Shown piece after piece: positions 17,459 through 25,807 of a stretch of DNA of 50,389 bases; position 1 is the first letter of the stretch; every line of letters starts with the position of its first letter. The notes below the pieces were generated by a model. It saw only the letters and a program-made list of their open reading frames with translations. It did not search any database and had not been told where the DNA came from. Source of the stretch: JAJFUE01 sp039683515 (GTDB taxonomy: Bacteria; Sumerlaeota; Sumerlaeia; MVZB01); assembly GCA_039683515.1 (NCBI GenBank), contig JBDKRG010000025.1, positions 1 through 50,389 of the forward strand. The letters are read 5' to 3'. The position numbers and the translations under genes were made by a program.

Positions 17459-19402
17459 ATGGATCCCGAATCTGACAAAAACATCCCGGTGGGCAACGAG
17501 GTTTCTTTGGATCCAGCCAGGAAGAACCCGCCGGACGCCGAGGCGTCCGGCCACACCATCCAGAACGCCGATCGCAAGGCCGAGGATCGGACGCGGCTGG
17601 AGCCGCATTCGCCGACGGCGCGGACCCCGTTCGGGCCGGGCAACCAGCCGCCGACGGGCGAGGCGCTGCCGCAATCGCTCCAGGAACGCTACAAGCTGAT
17701 CCGGATTCTCGGCAAGGGCGGGTTCGCCACGGTTTACCTGGCCGAGGACAGCGTGCTCGAGCAGCAGGTGGCGATCAAGGTCCTCAAACTGGGGATGACC
17801 AACAAGGCCGACCAGGACCGGTTCCTGCGCGAGGCGCGGATCGGGGCGCGGCTGCGCCACCCCAACATCGCGCAGGTTTTCGACATCATCGTCGCCCCCG
17901 ACGGGCTGCAGATGATCATGGAATACTGCCCCGGCGGAACGCTCGGCGAGCTGATCAAGGCCAAGGGGGCGCTCAAGCCGGCGCGTGCCATCCAGATCGC
18001 GCGGCAGGCGGGGCAGGCCCTGGCCCACGCCCACCAGCACCAGTTCATCCACCGCGACATCAAGCCGGCCAACATCTTTTTCATGAACGACGGCACGGTC
18101 AAGCTCGGCGACTTCGGGATCGCGGCCAACGTCACCAGCCACGAGTTCACCCAGACCGGGATGATCATCGGCACGCCGGTCTACATGGCGCCCGAGCAGT
18201 CGAGCGACTCGCGCGACGTCGACCCGCGCGCCGACATCTATTCGCTGGGGCTGACGCTCTACGTGATGCTGACGGGGCACTCGCCGCGCGTGATCGACCT
18301 GGACCTGGTGCCGCCGGCGTTCCGCTCCCTGATCAAGCACGCGACCCAGCCCGACCGCAACCAGCGGATGGTCTCGGCCGAACAGTTCTGCGCGATGCTC
18401 GACCGGATCGAGAGGCAGATGCGCGAGAAGAAAAACGGCGAGGGCGCCGCCGCGTCGGCGACCGCCGCGACGCAGACCGCCGCGCCCGAGGCCGTGAACC
18501 CGCCCTCCGTCGAGGGCGCGCCCTCGACGGCGTCCACGATGACGGCGAGCCAGGCGGCGCCGGGCCCGGCGTGGGGGACCATGAAGTCGGTCGCGCTCGG
18601 CGGGGCGATCGCCGTGATCATCGTTTTGCTGAGCGTCATCACGGTCATGCTCGTCAAGCAGAACCGGGAGATCGCCAGCCAGCAAAAACTGGAGGCCGCC
18701 CTCGCGGCCCGGCCGACCCCGACGGTCGCCCCGGTCGGAACCGACCGGCCGTTCGGCCAGGGGGGGCGGGGCGGACGGCCCGGCTCGGAGGGCCGGATCC
18801 CGCCGCGCCAGCGCGAACGGATGCTGCAGGAGGGGATGACACCCGGCCCGAGGGCGACCGAGGCGTTGCCGCCCAGAAAGCAGAAGCGGATCGAGGAGAT
18901 GAAGGCGGCCGAGGCGCAGCGACAGGCGCAGGCCACGCCGATCGCTTCGGCGACCCGGGGGGCGCAGGCGACGGCCTCCCCGGCGGCGACCGAGCAGCCC
19001 GCGGCCACGGCGGCCCCCGTCAACCCGACGCTTGCCGACGGGATGAAGCAGCTGCTCGGGTCCAACCGGGACGTCGCCATCGCGTTTCAGAATTTCAGGG
19101 ACTACGACAAGCTCGACCCGTTGGCCAGGCGGCTGACGATCGCCAGAAGCCAGGAGGCGATCGAGATCGCGCGCGACCAGGCGATCCGCTCGAGCCAGAA
19201 CAACGCGCCGTTGCTGCACCTGCTGGCCGGCTACGGCCTGTTCCGCCAGGGCCGCCTGCAGCCGGCCCGGATGCAGATCGACCAGGCGTTCGTGGCCAAC
19301 AACCGGCTGGTGCGTTCCTACCGGCTCGATGACCAGGCGGAAATCATGCGGCTTTTCGGCCTTGACGTCAGGGAATACCAGGTGCTCTTCCTCGAGCGCT
19401 GA
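17459..19402 (+). CDS. PknB-type Ser/Thr protein kinase with C-terminal exported domain
   Basis: This 647-residue transmembrane Hanks-type kinase has a ~75-residue polar N-terminal extension. The kinase domain carries the glycine loop GKGGFATVY (85-93), ATP-binding lysine K107, catalytic HRDIKPAN (198-205), DFG (218-220) and 'GTPVYMAPEQ'. A disordered Ala/Pro/Thr linker leads to one transmembrane helix (about 377-399). The exported part is low-complexity (440-520), then a helical, TPR-like tail ('LLHLLAGYGLFRQGRLQPARMQIDQAF'). All catalytic residues are present. It has no PASTA repeats. The signal and substrates are unknown. Confidence 0.93.
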   Translation: MDPESDKNIPVGNEVSLDPARKNPPDAEASGHTIQNADRKAEDRTRLEPHSPTARTPFGPGNQPPTGEALPQSLQERYKLIRILGKGGFATVYLAEDSVLEQQVAIKVLKLGMTNKADQDRFLREARIGARLRHPNIAQVFDIIVAPDGLQMIMEYCPGGTLGELIKAKGALKPARAIQIARQAGQALAHAHQHQFIHRDIKPANIFFMNDGTVKLGDFGIAANVTSHEFTQTGMIIGTPVYMAPEQSSDSRDVDPRADIYSLGLTLYVMLTGHSPRVIDLDLVPPAFRSLIKHATQPDRNQRMVSAEQFCAMLDRIERQMREKKNGEGAAASATAATQTAAPEAVNPPSVEGAPSTASTMTASQAAPGPAWGTMKSVALGGAIAVIIVLLSVITVMLVKQNREIASQQKLEAALAARPTPTVAPVGTDRPFGQGGRGGRPGSEGRIPPRQRERMLQEGMTPGPRATEALPPRKQKRIEEMKAAEAQRQAQATPIASATRGAQATASPAATEQPAATAAPVNPTLADGMKQLLGSNRDVAIAFQNFRDYDKLDPLARRLTIARSQEAIEIARDQAIRSSQNNAPLLHLLAGYGLFRQGRLQPARMQIDQAFVANNRLVRSYRLDDQAEIMRLFGLDVREYQVLFLER

Positions 19403-19538
19403 CCCCACGCCGGACTTGACGGCGGCGGCCGGGTCTGCGATGGTGATGGAATAAGAGAACAGTTGAGCGGCGGGCTTGAGTTTCGTTCTTCGATGACGAT
19501 TACGAGCACGGGCACGATTTGAACGGGAGGGTGGCCAA

Positions 19539-20051
19539 ATGGCGCAATATGACGAAGACGAAGGGCTGGCGGATGACGAGGGCCGGGTCGAGCCGACGCC
19601 GGCCAATCTGGCCCACTGGCTGTCGGAGCAGTACGCGGGCGACGACCGCTTCGAATCGGTCGAGGTGGCCGAGCCCGGCCAGCTCGACGGCGAGGACGTT
19701 CGCGTTCGATTTATCTGCAACAACGAGACCCATTTCTTTGTCTCAGTATTGGGGGACGAGGGGTTCATCCGGATCGGGCTGGCGACGGATTCGAAGGCGG
19801 TGGTCAAGGCGATCGAGGAGGCCGTGGACGAGTCCGGGGGGTCGTTGACCGAGTTCCTGGAGGACGCGCTGGAGACGGACGAGGACCTGGAACACGAGGT
19901 CCAGCACTTCCATGACGACATGGATTACTTCGCCAGCGACATCCCGTATCAGCGCGAGGAGGACCTGGCGTCGGACATCATGCGCGACGAGATCATTTTT
20001 TATCTGGATGGGTTCATGGGGGCGTTCCACGATTACACGGAAGCCGGGTGA
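19539..20051 (+). CDS. Small acidic protein, YbjN/chaperone-like pattern, function unknown
   Basis: This 170-residue, strongly acidic, soluble protein follows GGGAGG about 8 nt upstream. The pattern 'VRVRFICNNETHFFVSVLGDEGFIRIGLATD' followed by a long helix recalls the alpha/beta fold of YbjN or type III secretion chaperone-like proteins, but this is only a resemblance. The C-terminus is rich in Asp, Glu and aromatic residues ('HDDMDYFASDIPYQREEDLASD'-like segment, about 125-150). It sits between the kinase and pseudopilin genes on the same strand. Confidence 0.7.
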   Translation: MAQYDEDEGLADDEGRVEPTPANLAHWLSEQYAGDDRFESVEVAEPGQLDGEDVRVRFICNNETHFFVSVLGDEGFIRIGLATDSKAVVKAIEEAVDESGGSLTEFLEDALETDEDLEHEVQHFHDDMDYFASDIPYQREEDLASDIMRDEIIFYLDGFMGAFHDYTEAG

Positions 20052-20122
20052 GGCTGGAAACGGAGTCTTGCAAATCGTAAGTAGAATACATTCAGTCATA
20101 TGCGGATCAATGAGAAAAAAAC

Positions 20123-20151
20123 TTGCTTCAAATCGGAGTTCTGCATAAGAT
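20123..20151 (+). promoter_or_regulatory. Candidate sigma70 promoter for pseudopilin gene
   Basis: TTGCTT (20123-20128), a 17-bp spacer and TAAGAT (20146-20151) lie in the unusually AT-rich gap before the pseudopilin gene. The leader would be about 90 nt. Confidence 0.45.
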
Positions 20152-20249
20152 TGGACCAAAGGACGAGGAGCTGTACTCGAGACATCTGAGTGTTTTGAAG
20201 ATACTTCTGAGTTGGAGGAGGATGTCCGATAGGATATCCTGGGGGCAAC

Positions 20250-20822
20250 ATGAAACGTGGCAGGTCTCCAATCCTGTGGGCAGCGGCCGGTCGGGCCGGT
20301 TTGACACTGGGTGAAATGTTGATCGTCCTCGCTGTGTTTTCCATTCTGACTTTGTTATTTGTCGCAACATCCCAGCAGGTCATGGTCAAGACTCGTGCCG
20401 CTCGCGTGGCCGCCGATATGCGGATGCTGTCGGACCAGGTCGCGCTGTACTTCACGTACATGCAGGACATCCCCAACGACAACCAGGGCCTGAACAAGGC
20501 GCTCAACCCGATCCGCCCCGGCGAGATGATCCCGCCGAACGATCCGTTCAGCCGCAACCCGCAACTCAACGAGCAGTATGCCTACTACAGCAAGATTTCG
20601 CCGAACCACCGCTGGGTGATCATCAGCCGCGGCCCGGACGGCGTGCTTGATTCGGGGCCGATCATCGAGCTGCGCAAGAACAGCGGCGGCAACCTGAGCT
20701 CCGGCGGCAAGACCGTCCCGCCGATGACGGTTTCGGAAGCCGAGGATTTCATCGTTCGCTATTCCTACGACCCGACCAATGGGATCATCAGCGCGGGCGA
20801 CATCATCCAGCGCGGCCAGTAA
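20250..20822 (+). CDS. Type II secretion/type IV pilus-like pseudopilin (GspG-like)
   Basis: This 190-residue protein has a prepilin leader ending at glycine (AAAGRAG), then LTLGEMLIVLAVFSILTLLF, with the conserved Glu at mature position 5 (the usual FTLIE is LTLGE here). The helical N-terminal segment continues to 'RMLSDQVALYFTYMQDIPND'. The globular part has 'NDPFSRNPQ', 'YYSKISPNHRWVIISRGPDGVLDSG' and ends in 'YSYDPTNGIISAGDIIQR', the GspG-like C-terminal loop region. No other T2SS or T4P genes are nearby, so it is an orphan pseudopilin that would rely on a prepilin peptidase encoded elsewhere. A terminator follows. Confidence 0.87.
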   Translation: MKRGRSPILWAAAGRAGLTLGEMLIVLAVFSILTLLFVATSQQVMVKTRAARVAADMRMLSDQVALYFTYMQDIPNDNQGLNKALNPIRPGEMIPPNDPFSRNPQLNEQYAYYSKISPNHRWVIISRGPDGVLDSGPIIELRKNSGGNLSSGGKTVPPMTVSEAEDFIVRYSYDPTNGIISAGDIIQRGQ

Positions 20823-20856
20823 CCGAAAACAGGATTGAGGGAAGAGGACCGAGAAC

Positions 20857-20882
20857 TGGGCTCAAATGCCCGGTTTTTTTTG
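20857..20882 (+). terminator. Intrinsic terminator after pseudopilin gene
   Basis: CTGGGC-TCAAAT-GCCCGG hairpin followed by eight T residues, 35 nt after the stop codon. Confidence 0.88.
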
Positions 20883-20916
20883 TGCCCGGGCGGGGCTTTG
20901 TCGTATCTGGGCGTAT

Positions 20917-20996
20917 GACCGGGGGCTCGCCGCGCTCGCGCCCCGGCTACAAACTGCCGGCCCTTCGGGCTTCGCAACCACCCGGGGTCATTCAGG
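20917..20996. repeat. Palindrome-rich intergenic element
   Basis: The segment starts ATGACCGGGGGC and ends near CCCGGGGTCAT in inverted sense, with inner GC-rich hairpins (GCCGGCCCTTCGGGCTTC). It resembles a dispersed palindromic element and has no coding content. Confidence 0.45.
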
Positions 20997-21009
20997 CTGA
21001 ATCGGCGTC

Positions 21010-21549
21010 TTACGCCTCGGTCCGCAGCCCGCGCAGCTTCGAGAGCTGGCCGGCGAGGGCCTGGCGGCCTTCCGGGGCCATGCGGTCGATGAACAGGACC
21101 CCGTTGAGGTGGTCGATCTCGTGCTGGATGCAGCGGGCCTTGAGGCCGGTGGCTTCCTCTTCGCGTTCGACGCCGTCGAGGTCGGTGTAGCGGACGCGGA
21201 CGCGCAACGAGCGCCAGACGTCGCCCTCGATCTGCGGCAGGGAGAGGCAGCCTTCGCTGACCTGCTCGTCGTCGGCGCTTTCTTCGAGGATTTCCGGGTT
21301 GATCATCGGGATCGGGTTGCGGGCGGAGCCGCGGCCGTTGTTGCGCTTCTCGGACCATTCGGTGTCGATGACGACGATGCGCTCGAGGACGCCGACCTGG
21401 TTGGCGGCAAGGCCCACGCCGCGCGACTCGTACATGGTCTCGGCCATGTCGGCCGCAAGCCGGCGGTGGCGTTCGGTGACGCGCTCGATCGGCTGGGCGA
21501 CCTGGCGCAGGATCGGATCGTCGTAGATGTGGATGGTCAAGAGGGACAT
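21010..21549 (-). CDS. def: Peptide deformylase
   Basis: This 179-residue metalloenzyme removes the N-formyl group from nascent proteins. All three family motifs are present: GVGLAANQVG (motif I), EGCLSLP (motif II, with the metal-ligand Cys) and QHEIDHLNGVLF (motif III, the two His ligands and catalytic Glu). Between motifs I and II a polar insertion ('WSEKRNNGRGSARNPI') is slightly longer than in E. coli Def. It is the last gene of a three-gene operon with ubiE/menG and a C26 peptidase, starting 9 nt after the C26 stop. No fmt lies next to it. Confidence 0.97.
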   Translation of the reverse strand: MSLLTIHIYDDPILRQVAQPIERVTERHRRLAADMAETMYESRGVGLAANQVGVLERIVVIDTEWSEKRNNGRGSARNPIPMINPEILEESADDEQVSEGCLSLPQIEGDVWRSLRVRVRYTDLDGVEREEEATGLKARCIQHEIDHLNGVLFIDRMAPEGRQALAGQLSKLRGLRTEA

Positions 21550-21558
21550 TGGCGAGCC

Positions 21559-22302
21559 CTACCTCCGGGGCACATTCTTCCTATAGTTTATTGCATGGGC
21601 GACGAGGGCTTCAAACAGTTTCTCGGCGAACGGGTCGCCTTCGCAGGCGAGGTTCTCCGGGTGCCACTGGACGCCGACGAGGAACGGGTGATCGTCGAGC
21701 TCGATGGCCTCGACCACGCCGTCGGGGGAATGCCCGAGCGGCCGGACGCCGGAGCCGGCGGCGCGGATCGCCTGGTGATGGCGGCTGTTGACGCGGACGT
21801 CGCGCGCCCCCTGCCAGAGTTTGCCGAGCGGCGAATCGGGCTCGACGTCGACCGTGTGGAAGGCGCTTTCGCCGGGGGTGAGGTGGTGCGTGACCGGGCT
21901 CGGGTTTTCGGTGTCGAGATCGAGCCAGAGCGTGCCGCCGCGGGCGATGTTGAGCTCCTGGCAGCCGAGGCAGATCGCGAGCGTCGGGATTTTGATGCGC
22001 TGGACCGCTTCGATCAGGGCGAAATCGGCGCGGTCGCGTTCGGGGGTCATCGGGTTGATGGCGGGGAGCGGTCCGGAGACGCCGAGGCGCTCGGGCCGGA
22101 CGTCGTCGCCGCCGGTCAGGAGGATCGCATCGACGCGGTCGAGAACCGTTTCGAGCGACTCGGGGTTTTCATAGGGCGGGATGAGAACCGGGACGCCGCC
22201 GGCGCGCTCGACGGCGCGGGCGTAAGGGGAGCGCAGGCCGTCGATCATGCCGATCCGGTCCGAAAATGAATCGCAGTTCATGCCGATGAGCGGTCGTTTC
22301 AT
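21559..22302 (-). CDS. Peptidase C26 (gamma-glutamyl hydrolase/PuuD-like class I amidotransferase)
   Basis: This 247-residue class I glutamine amidotransferase-fold hydrolase belongs to the C26 family, whose members cleave gamma-glutamyl bonds (gamma-glutamyl-GABA, folylpolyglutamate). 'DAILLTGGDDVRPERLG' is the oxyanion-side loop. The nucleophile Cys lies in 'AICLGCQELNIARGG', and the His-Glu pair in 'VGVQWHPENLA'. The middle segment 'VNSRHHQAIRAAG' is typical of the family. The ATG overlaps the ubiE stop (ATGA). The exact substrate is unknown and nothing nearby suggests putrescine use. Confidence 0.9.
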   Translation of the reverse strand: MKRPLIGMNCDSFSDRIGMIDGLRSPYARAVERAGGVPVLIPPYENPESLETVLDRVDAILLTGGDDVRPERLGVSGPLPAINPMTPERDRADFALIEAVQRIKIPTLAICLGCQELNIARGGTLWLDLDTENPSPVTHHLTPGESAFHTVDVEPDSPLGKLWQGARDVRVNSRHHQAIRAAGSGVRPLGHSPDGVVEAIELDDHPFLVGVQWHPENLACEGDPFAEKLFEALVAHAINYRKNVPRR

Positions 22303-23042
22303 GCGGGCTCCACGGGGGGCTTGGATTTGACGCCGACGTGCAGGTAAACGATGCCGCCCAGGAGCGGCGTCACCGCGATCGGCGGGACGCCGGCTTCGGC
22401 CATGCGCCCGGCCAGTTCGCCGGCGCTCCAGAACTCGCGGATCGAGCGGGCCAGGTACAGGTAGGCCATCGACCCGGAGATCAGCCGGCCGACGCGCGGC
22501 ATGATCTGGAACGAGTATAGCTCAAACAGGGCGCGCCAGAGGCGGTTGCGCGGCCGGCCGAATTCGAGGATGGCGAGGCGGCCGCCGGGGCGCAGCACCC
22601 GGGCCATCTCGGCCAGGGCGCGCGGGCGGTCGGCGATGTTGCGCAGGCCGAAGGCGATCGTGGCGGCGTCGAACGAGTTGTCGGGAAACGGCAGGGCGAG
22701 GGCGTCGGCCTCGATCCAGCTGAATGGGTCAGGGCCAAACTTGGCGGCGGCGCGGTCGAGCATCGGGCGCGTGAAATCGGCGCCGAAGACGCGGGCCCCG
22801 GGGGCGGCCTTGGCCAGGTCCGCGGCCAGGTCGCCGGTGCCGGTGGCCAGGTCCAGGAGGCGCGCGCAGGGGGCGAGGCGGTCGGTCGCGGCGCGGGCGG
22901 CAAGGCGGCGCCAGCGGGTGTCGAGCCGGCCCGAGAAGAGGCGGTTGAGCAGATCGTAGGCCGGGGTGATCGCCGCGAACATGCCGCGGACGTCGCGGCC
23001 GTGGGGCGTGCCGGGCCTGGGGAGGGAGGGAAGGCTGGTCAT
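22299..23042 (-). CDS. ubiE: UbiE/MenG-type quinone biosynthesis C-methyltransferase
   Basis: This 247-residue SAM-dependent methyltransferase acts in menaquinone or ubiquinone synthesis. UbiE motifs are 'MFAAITPAYDLLNRLFSGRLDTRWRRLA' near the N-terminus, the SAM loop 'LLDLATGTGDLAADLA', 'WIEADALALPFPDNSFDAATIAFGLRN', and 'EMARVLRPGGRLAILEFGRP'. In this lineage menaquinone is the more likely product (demethylmenaquinone methyltransferase), but the sequence does not separate the two. It is first in the operon with the C26 peptidase and def. Confidence 0.93.
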   Translation of the reverse strand: MTSLPSLPRPGTPHGRDVRGMFAAITPAYDLLNRLFSGRLDTRWRRLAARAATDRLAPCARLLDLATGTGDLAADLAKAAPGARVFGADFTRPMLDRAAAKFGPDPFSWIEADALALPFPDNSFDAATIAFGLRNIADRPRALAEMARVLRPGGRLAILEFGRPRNRLWRALFELYSFQIMPRVGRLISGSMAYLYLARSIREFWSAGELAGRMAEAGVPPIAVTPLLGGIVYLHVGVKSKPPVEPA

Positions 23043-23172
23043 CGTTGGAGAATCATATCGGCCGGATCGGTCGGGTCGTTCGCATCCGCCGGATCAAAAT
23101 TATGAACCGCCTGTTGCGTCATGCCTGCATTGCAGGTTGAAAAAAGACACAAACTCAGCCAACTTATCACGG

Positions 23173-23706
23173 ATGAGGCGATCTGCACAACCACTGCCGC
23201 CGCCAGACCAGCCGTCGACCACCCGGGCCGTCGCGTGGACGGCCATGTTCTTCGCCGTGATCTCGCTGGGGATCTCGCTGTTCCTGCTGCTGACGAGCTG
23301 GGACAACGGCCGGATGCTGGTCAACGCGCGCGCGCTGTGGCAGGACGTCAAGCCGACGATCGACAGGATCAACGCCGAAAAGACGGCGGCCGGCTCGGAC
23401 GTGCAATGGTCGCGGCTGCAGGACCGGATCGAGGAGCTGCAGGGGCGGGTCGCCAGGGGGGACAAGGGCGCGCTGTATTACCTGGACAACCTGAAGCGCG
23501 ACATGGAATTGATGCGCGACTACACGACCGACCGCTCGGCCAGGTGGTTCGAGGACGCGACGCGGACGCTCGCGCAGGCGCGCGAGGAACTGCAGCGCAA
23601 CGGTCCGGCCGCGGCCGCGCGGCTCAAGAAACTGGCCGAGGACGTCAAGACGCTCGCGGCGCTCTACAAGGCCAAACCTCCGGAAGACGAAAAGGGATCG
23701 GAATGA
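23173..23706 (+). CDS. Single-TM coiled-coil protein
   Basis: This 177-residue protein has one N-terminal helix (about 22-43, 'AWTAMFFAVISLGISLFLLLTSW'). An extracytoplasmic or cytoplasmic helical region rich in charged heptads follows ('RLQDRIEELQGRVARGDKGALYYLDNLKRDMELM' region, then 'ARWFEDATRTLAQAREELQ'). I recognise no family. The start is uncertain, since the ATG at 23173 lacks a clear ribosome binding site. Its stop overlaps the next gene (ATGA), and the coupling supports it being expressed. Confidence 0.62.
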   Translation: MRRSAQPLPPPDQPSTTRAVAWTAMFFAVISLGISLFLLLTSWDNGRMLVNARALWQDVKPTIDRINAEKTAAGSDVQWSRLQDRIEELQGRVARGDKGALYYLDNLKRDMELMRDYTTDRSARWFEDATRTLAQAREELQRNGPAAAARLKKLAEDVKTLAALYKAKPPEDEKGSE

Positions 23707-24209
23707 TGGGCAAGGCCCCGTACAGGATCGGCGTTCTTTCCGACACGCACGGCCACCTGCCGGCGCGGGTGTTGGAGATTTTCGAGGGCGTGGACATGAT
23801 CCTGCACGCCGGCGACGTCGGGCGCGACGACCTGCTGATCGAGCTCGAGGCGCTGGCGCCGACGCTGGCCGTCTCCGGGAACATGGACGGGGCGCCCGAC
23901 GAGCGCACGCGCCCCCTGGTGCGCCAGATCGAGACGCCGGTCGGGAAGATCGCGATGACCCACGGCCACCTGGCGACGGCCCCCTCGAACAACCCGGCGC
24001 GGATGGCGTCGCGGTTCGCCGAGTTCGGGCCCGACATTATTATCTTCGGCCACAGCCATGCGCCGCACCTGAGCCGCGTCGGGACGGTCTGGGTGTTCAA
24101 CCCGGGCACGGCCGGGCAGGCGAGGTTTGGGAAGGGGCCGTCGGTCGGCTTGATCACCGCCGGCGAGGACGGCCCTCGCTTCGAGCACGTGATGATCGAA
24201 ACAATGTGA
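23703..24209 (+). CDS. YfcE/MJ0936-type metallophosphoesterase
   Basis: This 168-residue calcineurin-like phosphodiesterase is of the YfcE/Vps29 class. Metal ligands are visible in order: 'LSDTHGHLP' (D and H), 'LHAGDVGRDD', 'VSGNMDG' (N), 'MTHGHL' and 'IFGHSHAPH'. The closing 'NPGTAG' is a family hallmark. The reaction is hydrolysis of a phosphodiester; natural substrates of this class are generally unclear. ATG 23703 overlaps the previous stop, and ATG 23706 is an in-frame alternative. Confidence 0.92.
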   Translation: MMGKAPYRIGVLSDTHGHLPARVLEIFEGVDMILHAGDVGRDDLLIELEALAPTLAVSGNMDGAPDERTRPLVRQIETPVGKIAMTHGHLATAPSNNPARMASRFAEFGPDIIIFGHSHAPHLSRVGTVWVFNPGTAGQARFGKGPSVGLITAGEDGPRFEHVMIETM

Positions 24210-24229
24210 ACGGAAGCATAGGGGGAATC

Positions 24230-25663
24230 ATGAAAACGTCACTGTGGATGCTGATGATGTGGTTGGCGGCGCCGGCGCTGGCGTCGGCCGCCGAGTTCAA
24301 GCCGGTGCTGGACCAGACGCGCGAATTGATTACCGGAGTCGGCGAGTTGACGCCCGCGATCCCGGCCGGCGCCGCCGAGGCCACGAGCTTCACGCTGCCG
24401 ATGGGAACCCAGCGCAACCTGCTGACCGAGGTCCCCGGCAAGCCGTTCCGCCAGGTCGACCCGCCGCCCGAAATGACCACGTGGTGGAAGATGCCGTTCT
24501 ACGTGACGCTCGGACTGCCGCGCGACCTTGCCGACGCGTTCATGGGCGGGCTGTCCTACGTCCCGTTCATCAGCATCCTCGACTATGCCGTCTATGAAAA
24601 AGTCCCGACGCAGATTTTCGTGCGCGACCCCCGCGACTGGCACAACTGGACCGGCCGCCGCAACGGCAGGAACCACGGCTTCTACGACGGCGAGTCGTGG
24701 GGGTGGTTCCCGTCGGCGAACACCTGGAACCTGACGCACCCGAGCCCGTGGAAGGCCCGGCGCAACGCCGCCTATAACCAGAAACTGCAAAAGCGGCTCG
24801 ACGAGTTGAACGCCGGGGCCGACGCGGCCAACCAGGAAATCGCCCGCAAACAACTGGCGGCGCGGCAGGCCGCGCTCGAGGCCCTCAGGGGCGGCAAGGC
24901 GATCGACGCCACCGGCGCCGCGGCGGGCAAGGCCGCCAGCGAGCGGATGATCCCGTACTACAAGACCGCGGTGCTCGACGACGGCTCGTTCGCGCTGCTC
25001 GTCACGTCGCTGGCCGTCTACGAGAATTCGCCCAGGTGGGCCGAGGACCTGCTCTGGGCCGAGCTGCGGCAGGCGACGCCGGACCGGCTCGCCGCCGCGC
25101 GGCAGCTGCTCAAGGAGATGTCGAACACCTACAAGCTGAACCTGCGGGTGCGGCGGGCGCTGATCCTGGCCGACGTCATGCTGGGCAACCCGAAGGCGGC
25201 GCTCGCCGAGGCCAACGAATACATGGACCCCGAGCCCGGCAAGCCGATGCGCAACCGGCTCATCTTCGAGACGGCGCTCGCGGCGGGCGACCTCGACCAG
25301 GCGCGCCAGGCGCTGGGCGAGATGCAGCAGGGCCGGCAATTCCCCGATCAGCAGGGGCTCATGGCCGACCGGCTGAACCTGGCGGCCGGCCAGGCCGAAG
25401 CGGCGCGGCCTTCGCTGGCGGCGCGGGCGGCGGCCGCGCCGGCGGACGCTTATGCCCATTACTACCTGGGCGTCGCGGACCTTGCGCGCGCGGAGGCGGG
25501 CGGCAAGGAGTTCGCCGCGGCGGTCGAGTCGGCGCAGAAGGAACTGGCCACGGCGGCCGGGACCGCCCCGGGCCCGATCCTGCGCGGCCACGCCGAGCAG
25601 GCCCTGGCGTTCGCCGACAAGGCCAAGAGCGAGCTGGCCGGCAAACCGGAGCTGACGCGCTAG
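24230..25663 (+). CDS. Secreted TPR-like protein
   Basis: This 477-residue protein has a clear Sec signal peptide (MKTSLWMLMMWLAAPALASA, cleavage near residue 20). The N-terminal part has a segment reminiscent of exported lipoproteins of the YceK/DUF1375 type ('LGLPRDLADAFMGGLSYVPFISILDYAVYEKVPTQ' region, about 95-130), with an aromatic stretch 'DWHNWTGRRNGRNHGFYDGES'. From about residue 235 it is helical with TPR-like repeats ('ALAEANEYMDPEPGKPMRNRL', 'ADAYAHYYLGVADLARAEAGG'). AGGGGG precedes the ATG at good spacing. Function unknown; a periplasmic scaffold is likely. Confidence 0.72.
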   Translation: MKTSLWMLMMWLAAPALASAAEFKPVLDQTRELITGVGELTPAIPAGAAEATSFTLPMGTQRNLLTEVPGKPFRQVDPPPEMTTWWKMPFYVTLGLPRDLADAFMGGLSYVPFISILDYAVYEKVPTQIFVRDPRDWHNWTGRRNGRNHGFYDGESWGWFPSANTWNLTHPSPWKARRNAAYNQKLQKRLDELNAGADAANQEIARKQLAARQAALEALRGGKAIDATGAAAGKAASERMIPYYKTAVLDDGSFALLVTSLAVYENSPRWAEDLLWAELRQATPDRLAAARQLLKEMSNTYKLNLRVRRALILADVMLGNPKAALAEANEYMDPEPGKPMRNRLIFETALAAGDLDQARQALGEMQQGRQFPDQQGLMADRLNLAAGQAEAARPSLAARAAAAPADAYAHYYLGVADLARAEAGGKEFAAAVESAQKELATAAGTAPGPILRGHAEQALAFADKAKSELAGKPELTR

Positions 25664-25761
25664 GGCGGCCTTGCGATAAAATTGGATGAAACACATCGAA
25701 CGCGGACGGCGCGGATCGGGCGGATGCGCGCGGAATCGCGGTTCGGTTACGACGGCGGCTT

Positions 25762-25785
25762 GCCGGCGAGGGCGCCGGCCCCACA
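25762..25785 (+). repeat. Dispersed palindrome GCCGGCGAGGGCGCCGGC
   Basis: The 18-bp unit at 25762-25779 (followed by CCCACA) recurs exactly at 48394 and in inverted sense at 48462, so it belongs to a dispersed intergenic family. Confidence 0.65.
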
Positions 25786-25807
25786 CATGCACGAGCAAGG
25801 GCGATCG

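Noticed and set aside
17351..19921. Long reverse-strand frame opposite the Ser/Thr kinase
   Set aside because: Low-complexity Arg/Ala composition; the kinase on the forward strand has every catalytic motif.
20222..20314. Short frame after GGAGGAGG overlapping the pseudopilin start
   Set aside because: The purine-rich site is too close to its ATG (3 nt or less) and the 30-codon product has no features. It could be a leader peptide but is unsupported.
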